A stretch of 64,000 nucleotides of DNA from Hanstruepera marina (GCF_019880635.1 NZ_JAINVX010000006.1:1-64000), one strand, 5' to 3'; counted from the stretch's first letter, positions 31,702 to 41,583 are shown. Translations and numbers: made by a program. The notes: generated from the letters alone by a model not told the origin.

Positions 31702-33672
31702 ATGAAGAATATTTTAAAATCAATTGCTGCACTTGTAACAGTTTTAATAGCATTTACAAGTTGTAACGACACCAAAAAATCAGATTCTAAATCTGGTGCT
31801 TTAGCGAGTAATGTAGCCGAAAAAGTATATGTGGCTCCTGGAGAACATGATGAATTTTACGCTTTTATTTCAGGTGGATTTAGTGGGCAGTTATCTGTTT
31901 ACGGTTTACCATCAGGGCGTTTATTTAAAGTGATTCCTGTTTTCTCCCAAGATGCAGAAAAAGCTTGGGGTTATAATGAAGAAACCAAACCCATGTTAGA
32001 AACCTCTCATGGTTTTGTACCTTGGGATGATGCTCACCACCCGGATATTTCACAAACTGCAGGAGAAATAGATGGTCGTTGGGTTTTCATAAATGGTAAT
32101 AATACACCTCGTATAGCAAAAGTAGATTTATCAACTTTTGAGACTACAGAAATTATTGAAATACCAAATAGTGCTGGTAACCACAGTTCGTCTTTTGTGA
32201 CTGAAAATACCGAATATGTTGTAGCTGGTACACGTTTCTCTGTGCCAATTCCACAACGTGATATGCCTATTAAAGATTATAAAGGAAACTTTAAAGGATC
32301 ATTAACCTTTATATCTGTTGAGCCAGAACATGGACACATGGATATAAAATTCCAATTAATCATGCCAGGATTTGATTATGATTTATCGCATCCAGGTCGT
32401 GGAAAATCACATGGTTGGTTTTTCTTTACCACTTATAACACAGAAGAGGCTAGTACACTTTTAGAGGTTAATGCGTCTCAAAATGATAAGGATTTTATAG
32501 CAGCTGTAAACTGGAAGAAAATTGAAGAATATGTGAATAATGGTGGTGGTACCATGATGCCTGCCAATTACGCACATAATGTTTATGACGAGTCTACACA
32601 CATGGCAACATCAACCCTAAAAAAAGAAGTGCTTACGGTTAATCCGTTAGACGTTCCTGGAGCGGTATTCTTATTGCCAACACCTAAATCACCACATGGT
32701 TGTGATGTAGATCCAACGGGCGAATATATAGTAGGTAACGGTAAGCTTTCGGCCAATTTAACAGTACACTCGTTTACTAAAATGCTTGATGCTATTGAGA
32801 ATGAGAAATTTGCTGGTGATGCCTATGGAATACCAATCTTAAATTTTGAAGATGTATTGGCAGGTTCTGTTGAACAACCAGGATTAGGACCTTTACATAC
32901 TGAATTTGATGGGAAAGGAAATGCTTATACAACATTCTTTATTTCATCAGAAGTGGTAAAATGGAAGTTAGGTACTTGGGAAGTGGTAGATAGACAACCT
33001 TGTTACTACTCGGTTGGTCACTTAATGATTCCTGGAGGTAACTCTCAAAAACCATGGGGTAAATATGTCGTAGCTATGAACAAAATTACTAAAGACCGTT
33101 ATTTACCAACTGGTCCAGAAGTAACACAATCGGCTCAATTGTACGATATTTCAGGTGAAAAAATGGAGCTATTATTAGATTTTCCAACCATTGGAGAACC
33201 GCACTATGCTGCAGGTTGCCCAGCCGATTTAATTAAACCACGATCTAAAAAATTATTCCCACTTGAAGAGAATAATCACCCTTATGCTGCTAAAAGTGAA
33301 GCGGATACTAAAGTGGTAAGAGATGGCAATATTGTTCATGTCTACATGACCATGATTCGTAGTCACTTCGCACCAGATAATATTGAAGGTGTTAAAGTAG
33401 GAGACAAGGTATATTTCCATGTTACCAATTTAGAACAAGATTATGATGTGCCGCATGGTGTTAGTATGATAGGAGCCAACACTTCAGAATTATTGATTAT
33501 GCCAGGACAAACGGAAACCTTCCTTTGGGAACCAAAACAAGAAGGTGTATGGCCGTTTTATTGTACAGACTTCTGTTCAGCATTACATCAAGAAATGCAA
33601 GGCTATGTACGTGTGTCTGCAGCAAATGCAAATACGCCATTAAAATGGTCTCTTGGTGAGGATATAGAATAA
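31702..33672 (+). CDS. nosZ: Nitrous-oxide reductase, clade II (Sec type)
   Basis: The 656-residue enzyme reduces N2O to N2 in the periplasm. It has a beta-propeller carrying the CuZ-site histidines (DDAHHPDISQT, HSSSFV, SPHGCDVDP) and a C-terminal cupredoxin CuA domain with YCTDFCSALHQEMQG. The N-terminus is a Sec lipoprotein signal (LIAFTSCNDT), with no twin-arginine motif, which marks clade II. The lipid anchor would hold it on a membrane face. A hairpin follows the gene before the accessory genes. Confidence 0.97.
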   Translation: MKNILKSIAALVTVLIAFTSCNDTKKSDSKSGALASNVAEKVYVAPGEHDEFYAFISGGFSGQLSVYGLPSGRLFKVIPVFSQDAEKAWGYNEETKPMLETSHGFVPWDDAHHPDISQTAGEIDGRWVFINGNNTPRIAKVDLSTFETTEIIEIPNSAGNHSSSFVTENTEYVVAGTRFSVPIPQRDMPIKDYKGNFKGSLTFISVEPEHGHMDIKFQLIMPGFDYDLSHPGRGKSHGWFFFTTYNTEEASTLLEVNASQNDKDFIAAVNWKKIEEYVNNGGGTMMPANYAHNVYDESTHMATSTLKKEVLTVNPLDVPGAVFLLPTPKSPHGCDVDPTGEYIVGNGKLSANLTVHSFTKMLDAIENEKFAGDAYGIPILNFEDVLAGSVEQPGLGPLHTEFDGKGNAYTTFFISSEVVKWKLGTWEVVDRQPCYYSVGHLMIPGGNSQKPWGKYVVAMNKITKDRYLPTGPEVTQSAQLYDISGEKMELLLDFPTIGEPHYAAGCPADLIKPRSKKLFPLEENNHPYAAKSEADTKVVRDGNIVHVYMTMIRSHFAPDNIEGVKVGDKVYFHVTNLEQDYDVPHGVSMIGANTSELLIMPGQTETFLWEPKQEGVWPFYCTDFCSALHQEMQGYVRVSAANANTPLKWSLGEDIE

Positions 33673-33714
33673 AACAAATTAGGAGAATTTTGTTTTAGTG
33701 TTTATTTTCCTATC

Positions 33715-33750
33715 AAAGGCGAGAGCTATCATTTCGCTCTCGCCTTTCTA
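33715..33750 (+). terminator. Hairpin after nosZ, possible partial terminator
   Basis: An 11-bp perfect stem, AAAGGCGAGAG / CTCTCGCCTTT, with an 11-base loop and a short T run. No separate promoter is evident before the next gene, so it may act as an attenuator that gives more nosZ than accessory-gene mRNA. Confidence 0.75.
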
Positions 33751-33807
33751 TTAAAACACTAATTATTCAGAGACATCAGATTTTTTAAACCACTAATTCC
33801 TATCATA

Positions 33808-34407
33808 ATGAAAAAGTCAAATATAATCATGCTATTGGCCGCCATATTACCGCTCGGACTTTTCTTGTTTCCACTTTGGAAAATTACATTAGAAGCGCCA
33901 CAATATCCTACGCCTCTAGGGATGTATATTTATATTAATGATTTTGCTGATGCCAATCCGCATGATATCAAGAATATCAACCTTATGAACCACTATGTAG
34001 GGATGAAATATATTCCTGAAGCTATTCCTGAATTTAAAATATTTCCTGCAGGTATTCTTGTAACAACAGTAATAGGGTTAATTATTGCCTTTAAAGGTAA
34101 TTACAAGTGGTTTTTATATTGGTTTATATTGATGATTGTGTTAAGTAGCGCAGGGCTTTATGATTTTTACCTGTGGGAACACGATTATGGACATAATCTA
34201 GACCCAAGAGCAATCATGAAGTTTACGAATCCAGATGGTACGCAAATGGGCTTTCAGCCACCATTGTTTGGTACAAAGGATATATTAAATTTTAGAGCAC
34301 ATTCTTATCCGCGTTTAGGAGCTTACTTTTTAGCTCTTGGAATAGGCACATCATTGATAGCATACCTTGTAGGTAAGAAAAATCATAAAAAATATTCAGA
34401 TGTATAG
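33808..34407 (+). CDS. nosB: NosB-like membrane protein of the nos cluster
   Basis: The 199-residue protein has four membrane segments (about 7-25, 82-98, 106-124, 172-190) and a loop with several histidines. Position between nosZ and nosL and the size match the NosB membrane protein of clade II clusters, whose role may be electron transfer or maturation. The symbol rests on topology and context, since no catalytic motif is known. Confidence 0.7.
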   Translation: MKKSNIIMLLAAILPLGLFLFPLWKITLEAPQYPTPLGMYIYINDFADANPHDIKNINLMNHYVGMKYIPEAIPEFKIFPAGILVTTVIGLIIAFKGNYKWFLYWFILMIVLSSAGLYDFYLWEHDYGHNLDPRAIMKFTNPDGTQMGFQPPLFGTKDILNFRAHSYPRLGAYFLALGIGTSLIAYLVGKKNHKKYSDV

Positions 34408-34445
34408 AAGGCTATAAAAAAAGCAAAACACTAAAACACTAAAAA

Positions 34446-34883
34446 ATGCAAACACTAAAACAATACCTAGTTCTTCTATTTATAGTATTTTTGGTAAGCT
34501 GTAATGTGTCGCCAAAACCAATTGATTATGGTAATGATGGTTGCCACTTTTGTAAAATGACCATAGTAGATAAATTGCATGCAGCAGAAATAGTAACCAA
34601 AAAGGGTAAAATATATAAATTCGATGCAACTGAATGCATGATTAATTTTAGGGATGAGTTTGACACTTCTGAAATTAAATTATACTTATCCAATAATTAT
34701 TCAGAACCCGAGGAATTAATCGATGCTACACAAGCTACATTTTTAATAAGTAAGAATGTGCCAAGCCCTATGGGTGCTTTTCTATCGGCTTTTAAAAGTA
34801 GGGGAGAAGCTCAAAAAGTTCAATCTGAAAAAGAGGGTACGCTTTACACTTGGCAAGAACTATTAACACATTTTAAAGACTAG
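34446..34883 (+). CDS. nosL: NosL copper chaperone lipoprotein
   Basis: The 145-residue lipoprotein (VFLVSCNVSP) has the NosL features CHFCKMTIVD and FDATECMINF, whose Cys and Met residues can bind Cu(I), and the downstream ATFLIS...PMG stretch. It delivers copper for the NosZ CuZ site. It lies three bases before nosD. Confidence 0.92.
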   Translation: MQTLKQYLVLLFIVFLVSCNVSPKPIDYGNDGCHFCKMTIVDKLHAAEIVTKKGKIYKFDATECMINFRDEFDTSEIKLYLSNNYSEPEELIDATQATFLISKNVPSPMGAFLSAFKSRGEAQKVQSEKEGTLYTWQELLTHFKD

Positions 34884-34885
34884 CC

Positions 34886-36121
34886 ATGAAGCTAAAGCTC
34901 TTATTTACAGCTATCATGTTTATGGTAACTTCTTTAGGTGCGCAAACAATTAATGTATGCAACAGCTGTGATGTTACCTCTTTAACCCGTGCCATTTCTT
35001 TGGCAAAGCCTTTTGATACTGTAATTGTAAAAAAAGGGACTTATAAAGAACATAACATAGTAATAGATAAGCCCTTAACTTTGGTTGGTAAAAACTATCC
35101 GGTTATTGATGGCGAATTAAAAGGTGAAGTCATTACTATAATTTCTGATAGTGTTACTGTAGATGGCCTGTTTATCATTAATGTCGGGACAAGTTATACT
35201 GAAGATTATGCGGCTATTCGTGTTAAAAAAAGCAAACACTTTACAATACAAAACCTGGTTTTAGAGAAACTGTTTTTTGGTATTTATCTTGAGAAATCTA
35301 GTTACGGTAAGGTATATCATAACAAAATAATTGGTGATGCTGTAGAAGAGTACAATTCTGGAAATGGTATCCAATTGTGGTATAGCCATTATGTAGATAT
35401 AGAGCATAATTTTGTTGAACATGTTCGTGATGGTATTTATCTGGAATTTTCAGATAATTGTGTTATTAAAAACAATGTTAGCGCAGAAAATTTGCGATAT
35501 GGATTGCATTTCATGTTTTCTAATGATGATATCTATCAAGACAATACCTTTGAAAATAATGGAGCAGGAGTAGCCGTTATGTTTTCAAAGAAAATCAAGA
35601 TGTTGAATAACCAGTTTCGGGAAAATTGGGGAACAGCATCTTACGGATTATTGTTAAAAGAAATAAACGATGCCGAAATTATAGGGAACACGTTTGAAGA
35701 GAACACCATTGGTATTAATTTGGAAGGTTCTAACCGAATTACCTATAAAAACAACAATTTTACCAATAATGGTTGGGCCATAAAAGTGAGGGGTGCCTGC
35801 TATACCAATCATTTTGTTGAGAATAACTTTTTATACAACTCCTTTGATATTTCATACAACAGTAAGGTTAACGATAACATTTTTGATAAAAATTATTGGA
35901 GTAATTATACAGGCTACGATTTGGATAAGGATGGCATAGGCGATGTACCGTATAGGCCTGTTAAACTATTTTCATATATCGTAAATCGCACGCCAGAAAC
36001 TATTATTCTGTTGCGTAGTTTATTTATAGATATTATTGATTTTTCAGAAAAAGTGTCGCCGGTATTTACACCAGACAATCTTATGGACAACAACCCACAA
36101 ACAAAGCGTATAACATGGTAA
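34886..36121 (+). CDS. nosD: NosD periplasmic maturation protein
   Basis: The 411-residue protein has a signal peptide (MVTSLGAQ) and a right-handed beta-helix of repeated parallel strands (about 30-350, with many IxxNxF turns as in NNVSAENLRYGLHF). It works with the NosFY transporter in NosZ copper-site assembly. Its end overlaps nosF by 7 bp. Confidence 0.95.
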   Translation: MKLKLLFTAIMFMVTSLGAQTINVCNSCDVTSLTRAISLAKPFDTVIVKKGTYKEHNIVIDKPLTLVGKNYPVIDGELKGEVITIISDSVTVDGLFIINVGTSYTEDYAAIRVKKSKHFTIQNLVLEKLFFGIYLEKSSYGKVYHNKIIGDAVEEYNSGNGIQLWYSHYVDIEHNFVEHVRDGIYLEFSDNCVIKNNVSAENLRYGLHFMFSNDDIYQDNTFENNGAGVAVMFSKKIKMLNNQFRENWGTASYGLLLKEINDAEIIGNTFEENTIGINLEGSNRITYKNNNFTNNGWAIKVRGACYTNHFVENNFLYNSFDISYNSKVNDNIFDKNYWSNYTGYDLDKDGIGDVPYRPVKLFSYIVNRTPETIILLRSLFIDIIDFSEKVSPVFTPDNLMDNNPQTKRITW

Positions 36122-36822
36122 GTATAGAAAATCTACATAAAAAGTTTGGTAAGAATGAAGTGCTTAAAGGTGTTGACTTAAACATTAAAAGTGGCGGTAT
36201 TTTTGCAGTGCTTGGCCCAAATGGATCTGGGAAAACCACCTTAATCAAGTCGGTGCTTGGCATGGTTATTCCCAATAAAGGGACTATTACGGTTCAAGGT
36301 GAGAATATTAAGAAGAATTCAAGTTACAGACATAAGATTGATTACTTACCGCAAATTGCCAACTTTCCAAGCAATTTAAAAGTAAAGGAACTTATCAGAA
36401 TGATTAAGGATTTGCGAAACCACACCAATGACGATCATAACCTTATTCAACTTTTTAAACTAGAACCATTTTTAGATAAAAAACTGGGAAACCTTTCTGG
36501 CGGTACCAAGCAAAAAGTAAACATAGTATTAACCTTTATGTTTGATAGTCCACTCATTATTTTAGATGAACCTACAACAGGGTTGGACCCTATTTCATTA
36601 ATTCGATTAAAGGAATTGATTCAGAAAGAAAAAAGTAAAGGAAAAACAATACTCATAACATCTCATATTATGAGTTTTGTTGAAGAAGTGTCTGATGAAA
36701 TTGTGTTTTTGTTGGAAGGCAAAATCTATTTTAAGGGTACCATATCAGAATTAAAAACCAAGACCAATCAGCCAGATTTCGAACATGCTATTGCGTCCAT
36801 ATTAACAGATAACCATGCTTAA
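36115..36822 (+). CDS. nosF: NosF ABC transporter ATPase
   Basis: The 235-residue protein has Walker A GPNGSGKTT (about 34-42), signature NLSGGTKQ, Walker B LIILDEPTTGLD and a switch His in ITSHIM. It powers the NosFY complex that partners NosD. It overlaps nosD and nosY, showing translational coupling. Confidence 0.96.
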   Translation: MVSIENLHKKFGKNEVLKGVDLNIKSGGIFAVLGPNGSGKTTLIKSVLGMVIPNKGTITVQGENIKKNSSYRHKIDYLPQIANFPSNLKVKELIRMIKDLRNHTNDDHNLIQLFKLEPFLDKKLGNLSGGTKQKVNIVLTFMFDSPLIILDEPTTGLDPISLIRLKELIQKEKSKGKTILITSHIMSFVEEVSDEIVFLLEGKIYFKGTISELKTKTNQPDFEHAIASILTDNHA

Positions 36823-37597
36823 AATTTTAAAATATAGTTTTTTCGATCTCATGCGTAGCCGTTGGAGTTATGTTTACTTTGGGTTTTATCTGCTTTTGGG
36901 AGTGGTCCTTTTGTTCCTTAACAACGATTTGTCTAAAGCAGTCATTACTTTAATGAACGTTATCATTGTGCTAGTACCACTTATAGGAACCATTTTTGGC
37001 GTCATGTATTACTATAATTCCAAAGAGTTTACTGAATTACTATTGGCTCAACCACTTAAACGATCATCCATATTTTTGGGTCAGTATTTGGGTGTTGCTT
37101 TGTCTTTGTCTATGAGCTTAATATTAGGTTTAGGTATTCCATTTGTATTTTATGGTTTGTTTAAGAGCAATGCCATTTGGGATTTTTCATTATTACTTAT
37201 AACCGGAACATTTTTAACCCTCATATTCACGGCATTGGCATTCAATATTGCCTTGTCTAATGAAAACAAAATAAAAGGTTTTGGTTACGCTATTTTGTTG
37301 TGGTTGTTTTTGGCCATTATTTATGATGGAATTTTCTTAATGACCTTAATATTTTTTGAAGATTATCCTTTAGATAAATTATCCTTGGTTGGTACAATGC
37401 TTAATCCTATCGATTTGTCCAGAACTTTAATTTTATTAAAACTGGATATTTCAGCACTTTTAGGATATACGGGTGCTATATTCAAGCAATTTTTTGGTAC
37501 TAGTTTTGGATTGGTGGTGTCGTTTGTAATGCTCGTAATTTGGGTTGTTCTACCCGTATTGCGAATCATGTTTAAATCTAAAAGAAAAGATTTTTAG
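36815..37597 (+). CDS. nosY: NosY ABC transporter permease
   Basis: The 260-residue protein has about six membrane segments and the ABC-2 type layout. It starts 8 bp before the nosF stop. It is the membrane part of NosFY, needed for NosZ maturation. Confidence 0.93.
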   Translation: MLKILKYSFFDLMRSRWSYVYFGFYLLLGVVLLFLNNDLSKAVITLMNVIIVLVPLIGTIFGVMYYYNSKEFTELLLAQPLKRSSIFLGQYLGVALSLSMSLILGLGIPFVFYGLFKSNAIWDFSLLLITGTFLTLIFTALAFNIALSNENKIKGFGYAILLWLFLAIIYDGIFLMTLIFFEDYPLDKLSLVGTMLNPIDLSRTLILLKLDISALLGYTGAIFKQFFGTSFGLVVSFVMLVIWVVLPVLRIMFKSKRKDF

Positions 37598-37599
37598 GT

Positions 37600-38052
37600 A
37601 TGAAAGTTTATCATATAATACTGGTAGTTTTTGTTCTTTCTAATATAAGTTGTAGGGAAGACAAAAGGGAAGTGGATGAACCAATCAAAAAGGAGAAAGC
37701 AATATCAATTGCAGATACTTTAAGCTTAAGACTTAACGCCGTTAACAAATGGTTGGTAAATAGTGAAACCCATGAAGGTGTTAACAAAATGGATTCAATT
37801 ATTTCACAATTTGAAACGAAAGGAAACATGAGTTATAAAGAACTGGGCGAGGCCCTTTCCAAACAGACCAGTTATATTATAAAAAACTGTACCATGACTG
37901 GTGAACCACACGATCAATTGCATGTAGTTCTGGTTCCCATGTTAGATGAAATTTCAATATTGCGTGAAACGGATAGCGAAACAGAATCGGTACATGCTTT
38001 GAGTAATTTAACTGAACTTATTGAAGCCTATTACCAATATTTTAAATTGTAA
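37600..38052 (+). CDS. Small lipoprotein at the end of the nos operon
   Basis: The 150-residue lipoprotein (VLSNISCRED) is predicted helical, with one further cysteine (IIKNCTMTGEPHDQLH). The NCTMTGEPHDQLH segment has Cys, Met and His that could bind copper. The family is not recognised. It starts two bases after nosY, so it belongs to the operon and may aid copper handling or complex assembly. Confidence 0.78.
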   Translation: MKVYHIILVVFVLSNISCREDKREVDEPIKKEKAISIADTLSLRLNAVNKWLVNSETHEGVNKMDSIISQFETKGNMSYKELGEALSKQTSYIIKNCTMTGEPHDQLHVVLVPMLDEISILRETDSETESVHALSNLTELIEAYYQYFKL

Positions 38053-38056
38053 AAAA

Positions 38057-38100
38057 GTGATGATTATCATATTTTAAACAAAAGCCATTAATTAAATTTG
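38057..38100 (+). promoter_or_regulatory. Fnr-type promoter with no room for a leader
   Basis: TGATGATTATCA (38058-38069) and TAAATTTG (38093-38100) have the same 29.5-bp centre-to-element distance as the other sites. The -7 element ends only four bases before the ATG at 38105, so transcription should begin at or next to the start codon. Confidence 0.75.
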
Positions 38101-38104
38101 TGCC

Positions 38105-38500
38105 ATGATTAAGAGTTTAACCCAAAAAATTACTACGTATGTCCTAGTTGTTATTCTACTGGCACATAATATCAATACATTCGTAATTGTGGGAGACTTT
38201 TTGGCCAATCAGGAATTTATAGCTAAAACACTTTGTATTCAGAAAGATAATCAACAAGGGTGTAATGGTAAGTGTCATTTAAAAAAACAATTGGCACAAA
38301 ATGAAACCGGAACAGATGGTAAGGCTCCTGTTCAGGAAAGCAAGCGTCAGGTACTAGATGTGTTTTTTATCACGGACATTAATTCTGTTGATGCCCAATT
38401 TATTTCTTTTTATATAAACAAAAATAGGGTGTTTTACCAAACACCTATCATTTCTGAAACTACGCTTTCAGTTGATACACCACCTCCAAACGTGGTTTAG
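38105..38500 (+). CDS. Small membrane/periplasmic protein with CNGKCH motif
   Basis: The 131-residue product has an N-terminal hydrophobic segment (about 10-33) and the cluster TLCIQKDNQQGCNGKCHLKK at about 57-76, whose three Cys and one His suggest metal binding. The C-terminus ends in VDTPPPNVV. Related small proteins are often found before copper-type TonB receptors in Bacteroidota, as here. It has its own Fnr-type promoter and probably a leaderless mRNA. A role in copper uptake is inferred. Confidence 0.78.
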   Translation: MIKSLTQKITTYVLVVILLAHNINTFVIVGDFLANQEFIAKTLCIQKDNQQGCNGKCHLKKQLAQNETGTDGKAPVQESKRQVLDVFFITDINSVDAQFISFYINKNRVFYQTPIISETTLSVDTPPPNVV

Positions 38501-38667
38501 TTTCTTTTATTAAAAACATGACGTTTTTATTCTTTTCTAACCAGATATTGATGGTTGGACAAGGTTTTTATATTAAAATTTTTAAAAAACGAGTCCAAAA
38601 ATTATGTATCAATGCTTGTAGCTATTTGTAAGCTACTAGCTATTGGTATGCTTTAAAACAAATTAAA

Positions 38668-39519
38668 ATGAAACTTAAATATATTTTACCTATCCTATTT
38701 TTAGCACTTGCTACTGTTGCTTGTTCTTCAGATGAAAATGATGATTACACACCACCAACAAGTGAAGTTGATGGATTACAACTTATTCAAGAACTTTCAA
38801 ACGACACACATACTATTGAATTGTACAATCAATCGGGTTTGTTCTACACTGGTTATAATAATATAAGCTTACGTATTAAAAATAGGTCGAACAACGAATA
38901 TGTTGAAGATGCAAGCATAACATGGATGCCTATGATGCAAATGCCTACTATGCAACACTCATGCCCTAAAACCAACCCTGAAAAAGTGACTGGTAAGAAT
39001 ACCATTTACCAAGGAGCCATAGTTTATCAAATGACAAATACTGACGGCTCTGGTTGGTCATTAATGTTTGACTACACTATTGATGGTGTTGATTATGTGG
39101 TTTCAGATACGATTACAGTTATGCAAAATGATAATCAAAACGTATCAAGTTTTATGGGAACGGATTCGAGTCGTTATGTTGTTGCTATTATAGAGCCAGA
39201 AAATCCAATTATCGGGAATAATGATTTGGTAGTAGGTGTTTATAAAATGGAAAATATGATGTCCTTTCCAGTTGTAGAAAACTACATCTTAACACTTGAT
39301 CCTCGTATGCCTGGCATGGGTAATCATACGTCGCCAAATAATACCAATTTAACGTTTAATGCGGCTGACAATAAGTATCATGCCAACCTATCATTAACTA
39401 TGACAGGGTATTGGGTGTTAAACTTAAAACTTATGAATGTGGATGATGAGGTTATAAAAGGGGAAGATGTAACTGACGGTAATGAGCAAAGTAGCTTATA
39501 TCTAGAATTAGAGTTTTAA
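38668..39519 (+). CDS. Met-rich lipoprotein, possible copper-binding
   Basis: The 283-residue lipoprotein (LATVACSSDE) contains MPMMQMPTMQHSCPKTN (about 90-106), a Met/His/Cys cluster typical of Cu(I) sites, and a later MPGMGNH. It appears to contain two beta-sandwich domains resembling FixH/YtkA-like folds. It precedes the OprC/NosA-like receptor by 65 bp, so it may hand copper to or from it. The gap 38501-38667 holds a weak AT-rich hairpin (38510-38528) and little else. Confidence 0.72.
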   Translation: MKLKYILPILFLALATVACSSDENDDYTPPTSEVDGLQLIQELSNDTHTIELYNQSGLFYTGYNNISLRIKNRSNNEYVEDASITWMPMMQMPTMQHSCPKTNPEKVTGKNTIYQGAIVYQMTNTDGSGWSLMFDYTIDGVDYVVSDTITVMQNDNQNVSSFMGTDSSRYVVAIIEPENPIIGNNDLVVGVYKMENMMSFPVVENYILTLDPRMPGMGNHTSPNNTNLTFNAADNKYHANLSLTMTGYWVLNLKLMNVDDEVIKGEDVTDGNEQSSLYLELEF

Positions 39520-39529
39520 TTTACTAAAT

Positions 39530-39570
39530 ATGAGATTTCATAGATGGTGATAACATCTATGAAATCTCAT
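39530..39570 (+). terminator. Perfect 17-bp hairpin between lipoprotein and receptor genes
   Basis: ATGAGATTTCATAGATG and its exact complement are separated by seven bases, with no T run after them. The hairpin ends 14 bp before the receptor start codon. It could terminate or attenuate transcription, stabilise the upstream mRNA, or control receptor translation. Confidence 0.6.
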
Positions 39571-39584
39571 TAAACACTAAAGTC

Positions 39585-41582
39585 ATGAAAAAGCTCATAA
39601 TGGTATTGAGCGTTTTATATACAACACTTTCCTTTGGTCAAGACACTTTGCCTTCAATGGAAAAAGATACAACGCAATTAGATGAGGTTATTTTAATCAC
39701 ACAACGTAAATTAAGTAACTACCGTCAAGAGAAAACGTTATCTAGTATAGACGATTATTTAGAAAAATCTAATCGAATAACTATGATTAAACGTGGAAAT
39801 TACGCTTGGGAACCTACTTTAAGCAACATGACCAGCGAGCGTTTAAATGTAACTATTGATGGGATGCAAATATTTGGCGCCTGTACAGATAAAATGGATC
39901 CTATTACATCATACGTTGATGTATCTAACTTAAAGAAAGTTACCATTGCATCAGGTCAAGAAGGTACCGAAAATGGGCATTGTGTTGGTGGTGCCATTGA
40001 TTTGCAACTACCAGAATCTAAATATTATGATTTCGGTTTAAAATCGAGTGTAGATGTTGGATACGAAACTAATGGTAATTACAGAACCGCTGGATTAGAT
40101 GTTGAGTACTCTGGAAATACCTTTTATTTGAATGCAGATGGTATTTTTAGAAAATCAGATAATTACGGTGCTGGTAATAACCAAGAGGTTTTGTATTCGC
40201 AATTTCAAAAATACAATATCTCATTGCAAGGCGGCTATAAACTATCTGAAAACCATCAATTAGATGCCAATGTTATTTATGATAAGGCTACAGACGTTGG
40301 CTATCCTGCATTACCCATGGATGTATCGCTTGCCGAGGCTTTAATTACATCGGTAACGCATAGCTTTGAAAATGATTCTGCATTTATAAAATCCTGGGAG
40401 TCAAAACTTTACTTTAATACCATTACACATATTATGGATGATTCACAACGTCCTGATGTGCCTATTCGTATGGATATGCCTGGATGGAGTGATACCTATG
40501 GTTTTTACAGTAAAGTGAAAATTGAAGCTAATAAACACAGCTTATTGTTCAATTTAAATGGATTCTATAACCGTTCATTAGCCGAAATGACCATGTATCC
40601 TAATGATTCCAATCAACCATTAATGTTTATGTACACGTGGCCAGATATTAGAACACTATATTCGGGTATGTATGCTAAAGATGCTTATGCCATTTCGGAA
40701 AATGCCACGGTATCAGCCAATGTAAGGTTAGGTGTCCAAAACAATACTATTGGTAATGAAGTAGGTTTGGAAAGTTTGCAAATTTTTTATCCGGACTTAA
40801 CCGATTCAAAGAATAGATTTTTAATGGGGTTTGCTGCAGATTATCTCTATAAAAAGCCTAACTACGATATTTCGTTTGGTGTTGGTTATGGTGAGCGCGC
40901 ACCATCGGTAAGTGAAGGTTACGGATTTTTCTTGTTCAATAGCTTTGATAACTTTGACTATATAGGAAACCCGTATTTGTCCAATGAAAAATCTTTTCAA
41001 GCCAATATTAAAGCCAATTATAGCATATATGATTTTAAGATTGGTATTGAAAGTTCATATTTCTATATTATGGATTATATAATAGGAGGAATTGACCCAA
41101 CCTTAAGTGCCATGACCATTGGTGCTTCAGGTGTAAAGGTTTATACTGGATTAGATCATGCATCTATTTTTGATGTGTATTTAAACACGTCATATAATTT
41201 TACCGAAAAGTTCTCGGTAAATGGTACAGTTGGGTATAATTACGGACAGGGCAGTAATAACGAACCATTACCAATTATTAAACCATTTTCTTATGTAGCC
41301 GAAGTGGCTTATGCAACATCAAAATTTAATGCAGCCTTACAGTTGGAGGGTAATGCAAACCAAAGTCGTTTTAGTAGTTTTTATGGTGAAGACGAAACGC
41401 CAGCTTATGGTGTTTTAAACCTTAATTTAGGCAATGTTGTAAATTTAAAAAACAATAAGTTGGTGTTTAAATATGGCGTTGAGAATATTCTGGACAGTTT
41501 CTATTCAACCTATGCCGACTGGAACAACATACCTAGACAAGGCCGAAATTTCTATATCAATGCTTCGTTTATAATTAGATAA
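39585..41582 (+). CDS. TonB-dependent receptor, OprC/NosA-like copper type
   Basis: The 665-residue protein has a signal peptide (TTLSFGQ), a plug domain (about 50-150) and a beta-barrel ending in NASFIIR. The plug motif GACTDKMDPITSYVD has the Cys and Met pattern of OprC/NosA receptors, which bring copper across the outer membrane and in some species support NosZ. Position directly after the nos operon and the Met-rich lipoprotein supports this. It lacks the CarboxypepD_reg domain seen in the receptor at 23489. Confidence 0.85.
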   Translation: MKKLIMVLSVLYTTLSFGQDTLPSMEKDTTQLDEVILITQRKLSNYRQEKTLSSIDDYLEKSNRITMIKRGNYAWEPTLSNMTSERLNVTIDGMQIFGACTDKMDPITSYVDVSNLKKVTIASGQEGTENGHCVGGAIDLQLPESKYYDFGLKSSVDVGYETNGNYRTAGLDVEYSGNTFYLNADGIFRKSDNYGAGNNQEVLYSQFQKYNISLQGGYKLSENHQLDANVIYDKATDVGYPALPMDVSLAEALITSVTHSFENDSAFIKSWESKLYFNTITHIMDDSQRPDVPIRMDMPGWSDTYGFYSKVKIEANKHSLLFNLNGFYNRSLAEMTMYPNDSNQPLMFMYTWPDIRTLYSGMYAKDAYAISENATVSANVRLGVQNNTIGNEVGLESLQIFYPDLTDSKNRFLMGFAADYLYKKPNYDISFGVGYGERAPSVSEGYGFFLFNSFDNFDYIGNPYLSNEKSFQANIKANYSIYDFKIGIESSYFYIMDYIIGGIDPTLSAMTIGASGVKVYTGLDHASIFDVYLNTSYNFTEKFSVNGTVGYNYGQGSNNEPLPIIKPFSYVAEVAYATSKFNAALQLEGNANQSRFSSFYGEDETPAYGVLNLNLGNVVNLKNNKLVFKYGVENILDSFYSTYADWNNIPRQGRNFYINASFIIR

Positions 41583-41583
41583 G

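Noticed and set aside
33715-33750. nosZ hairpin as a full operon boundary
   Set aside because: No promoter is visible before the accessory genes, so partial readthrough is more likely than two separate operons.
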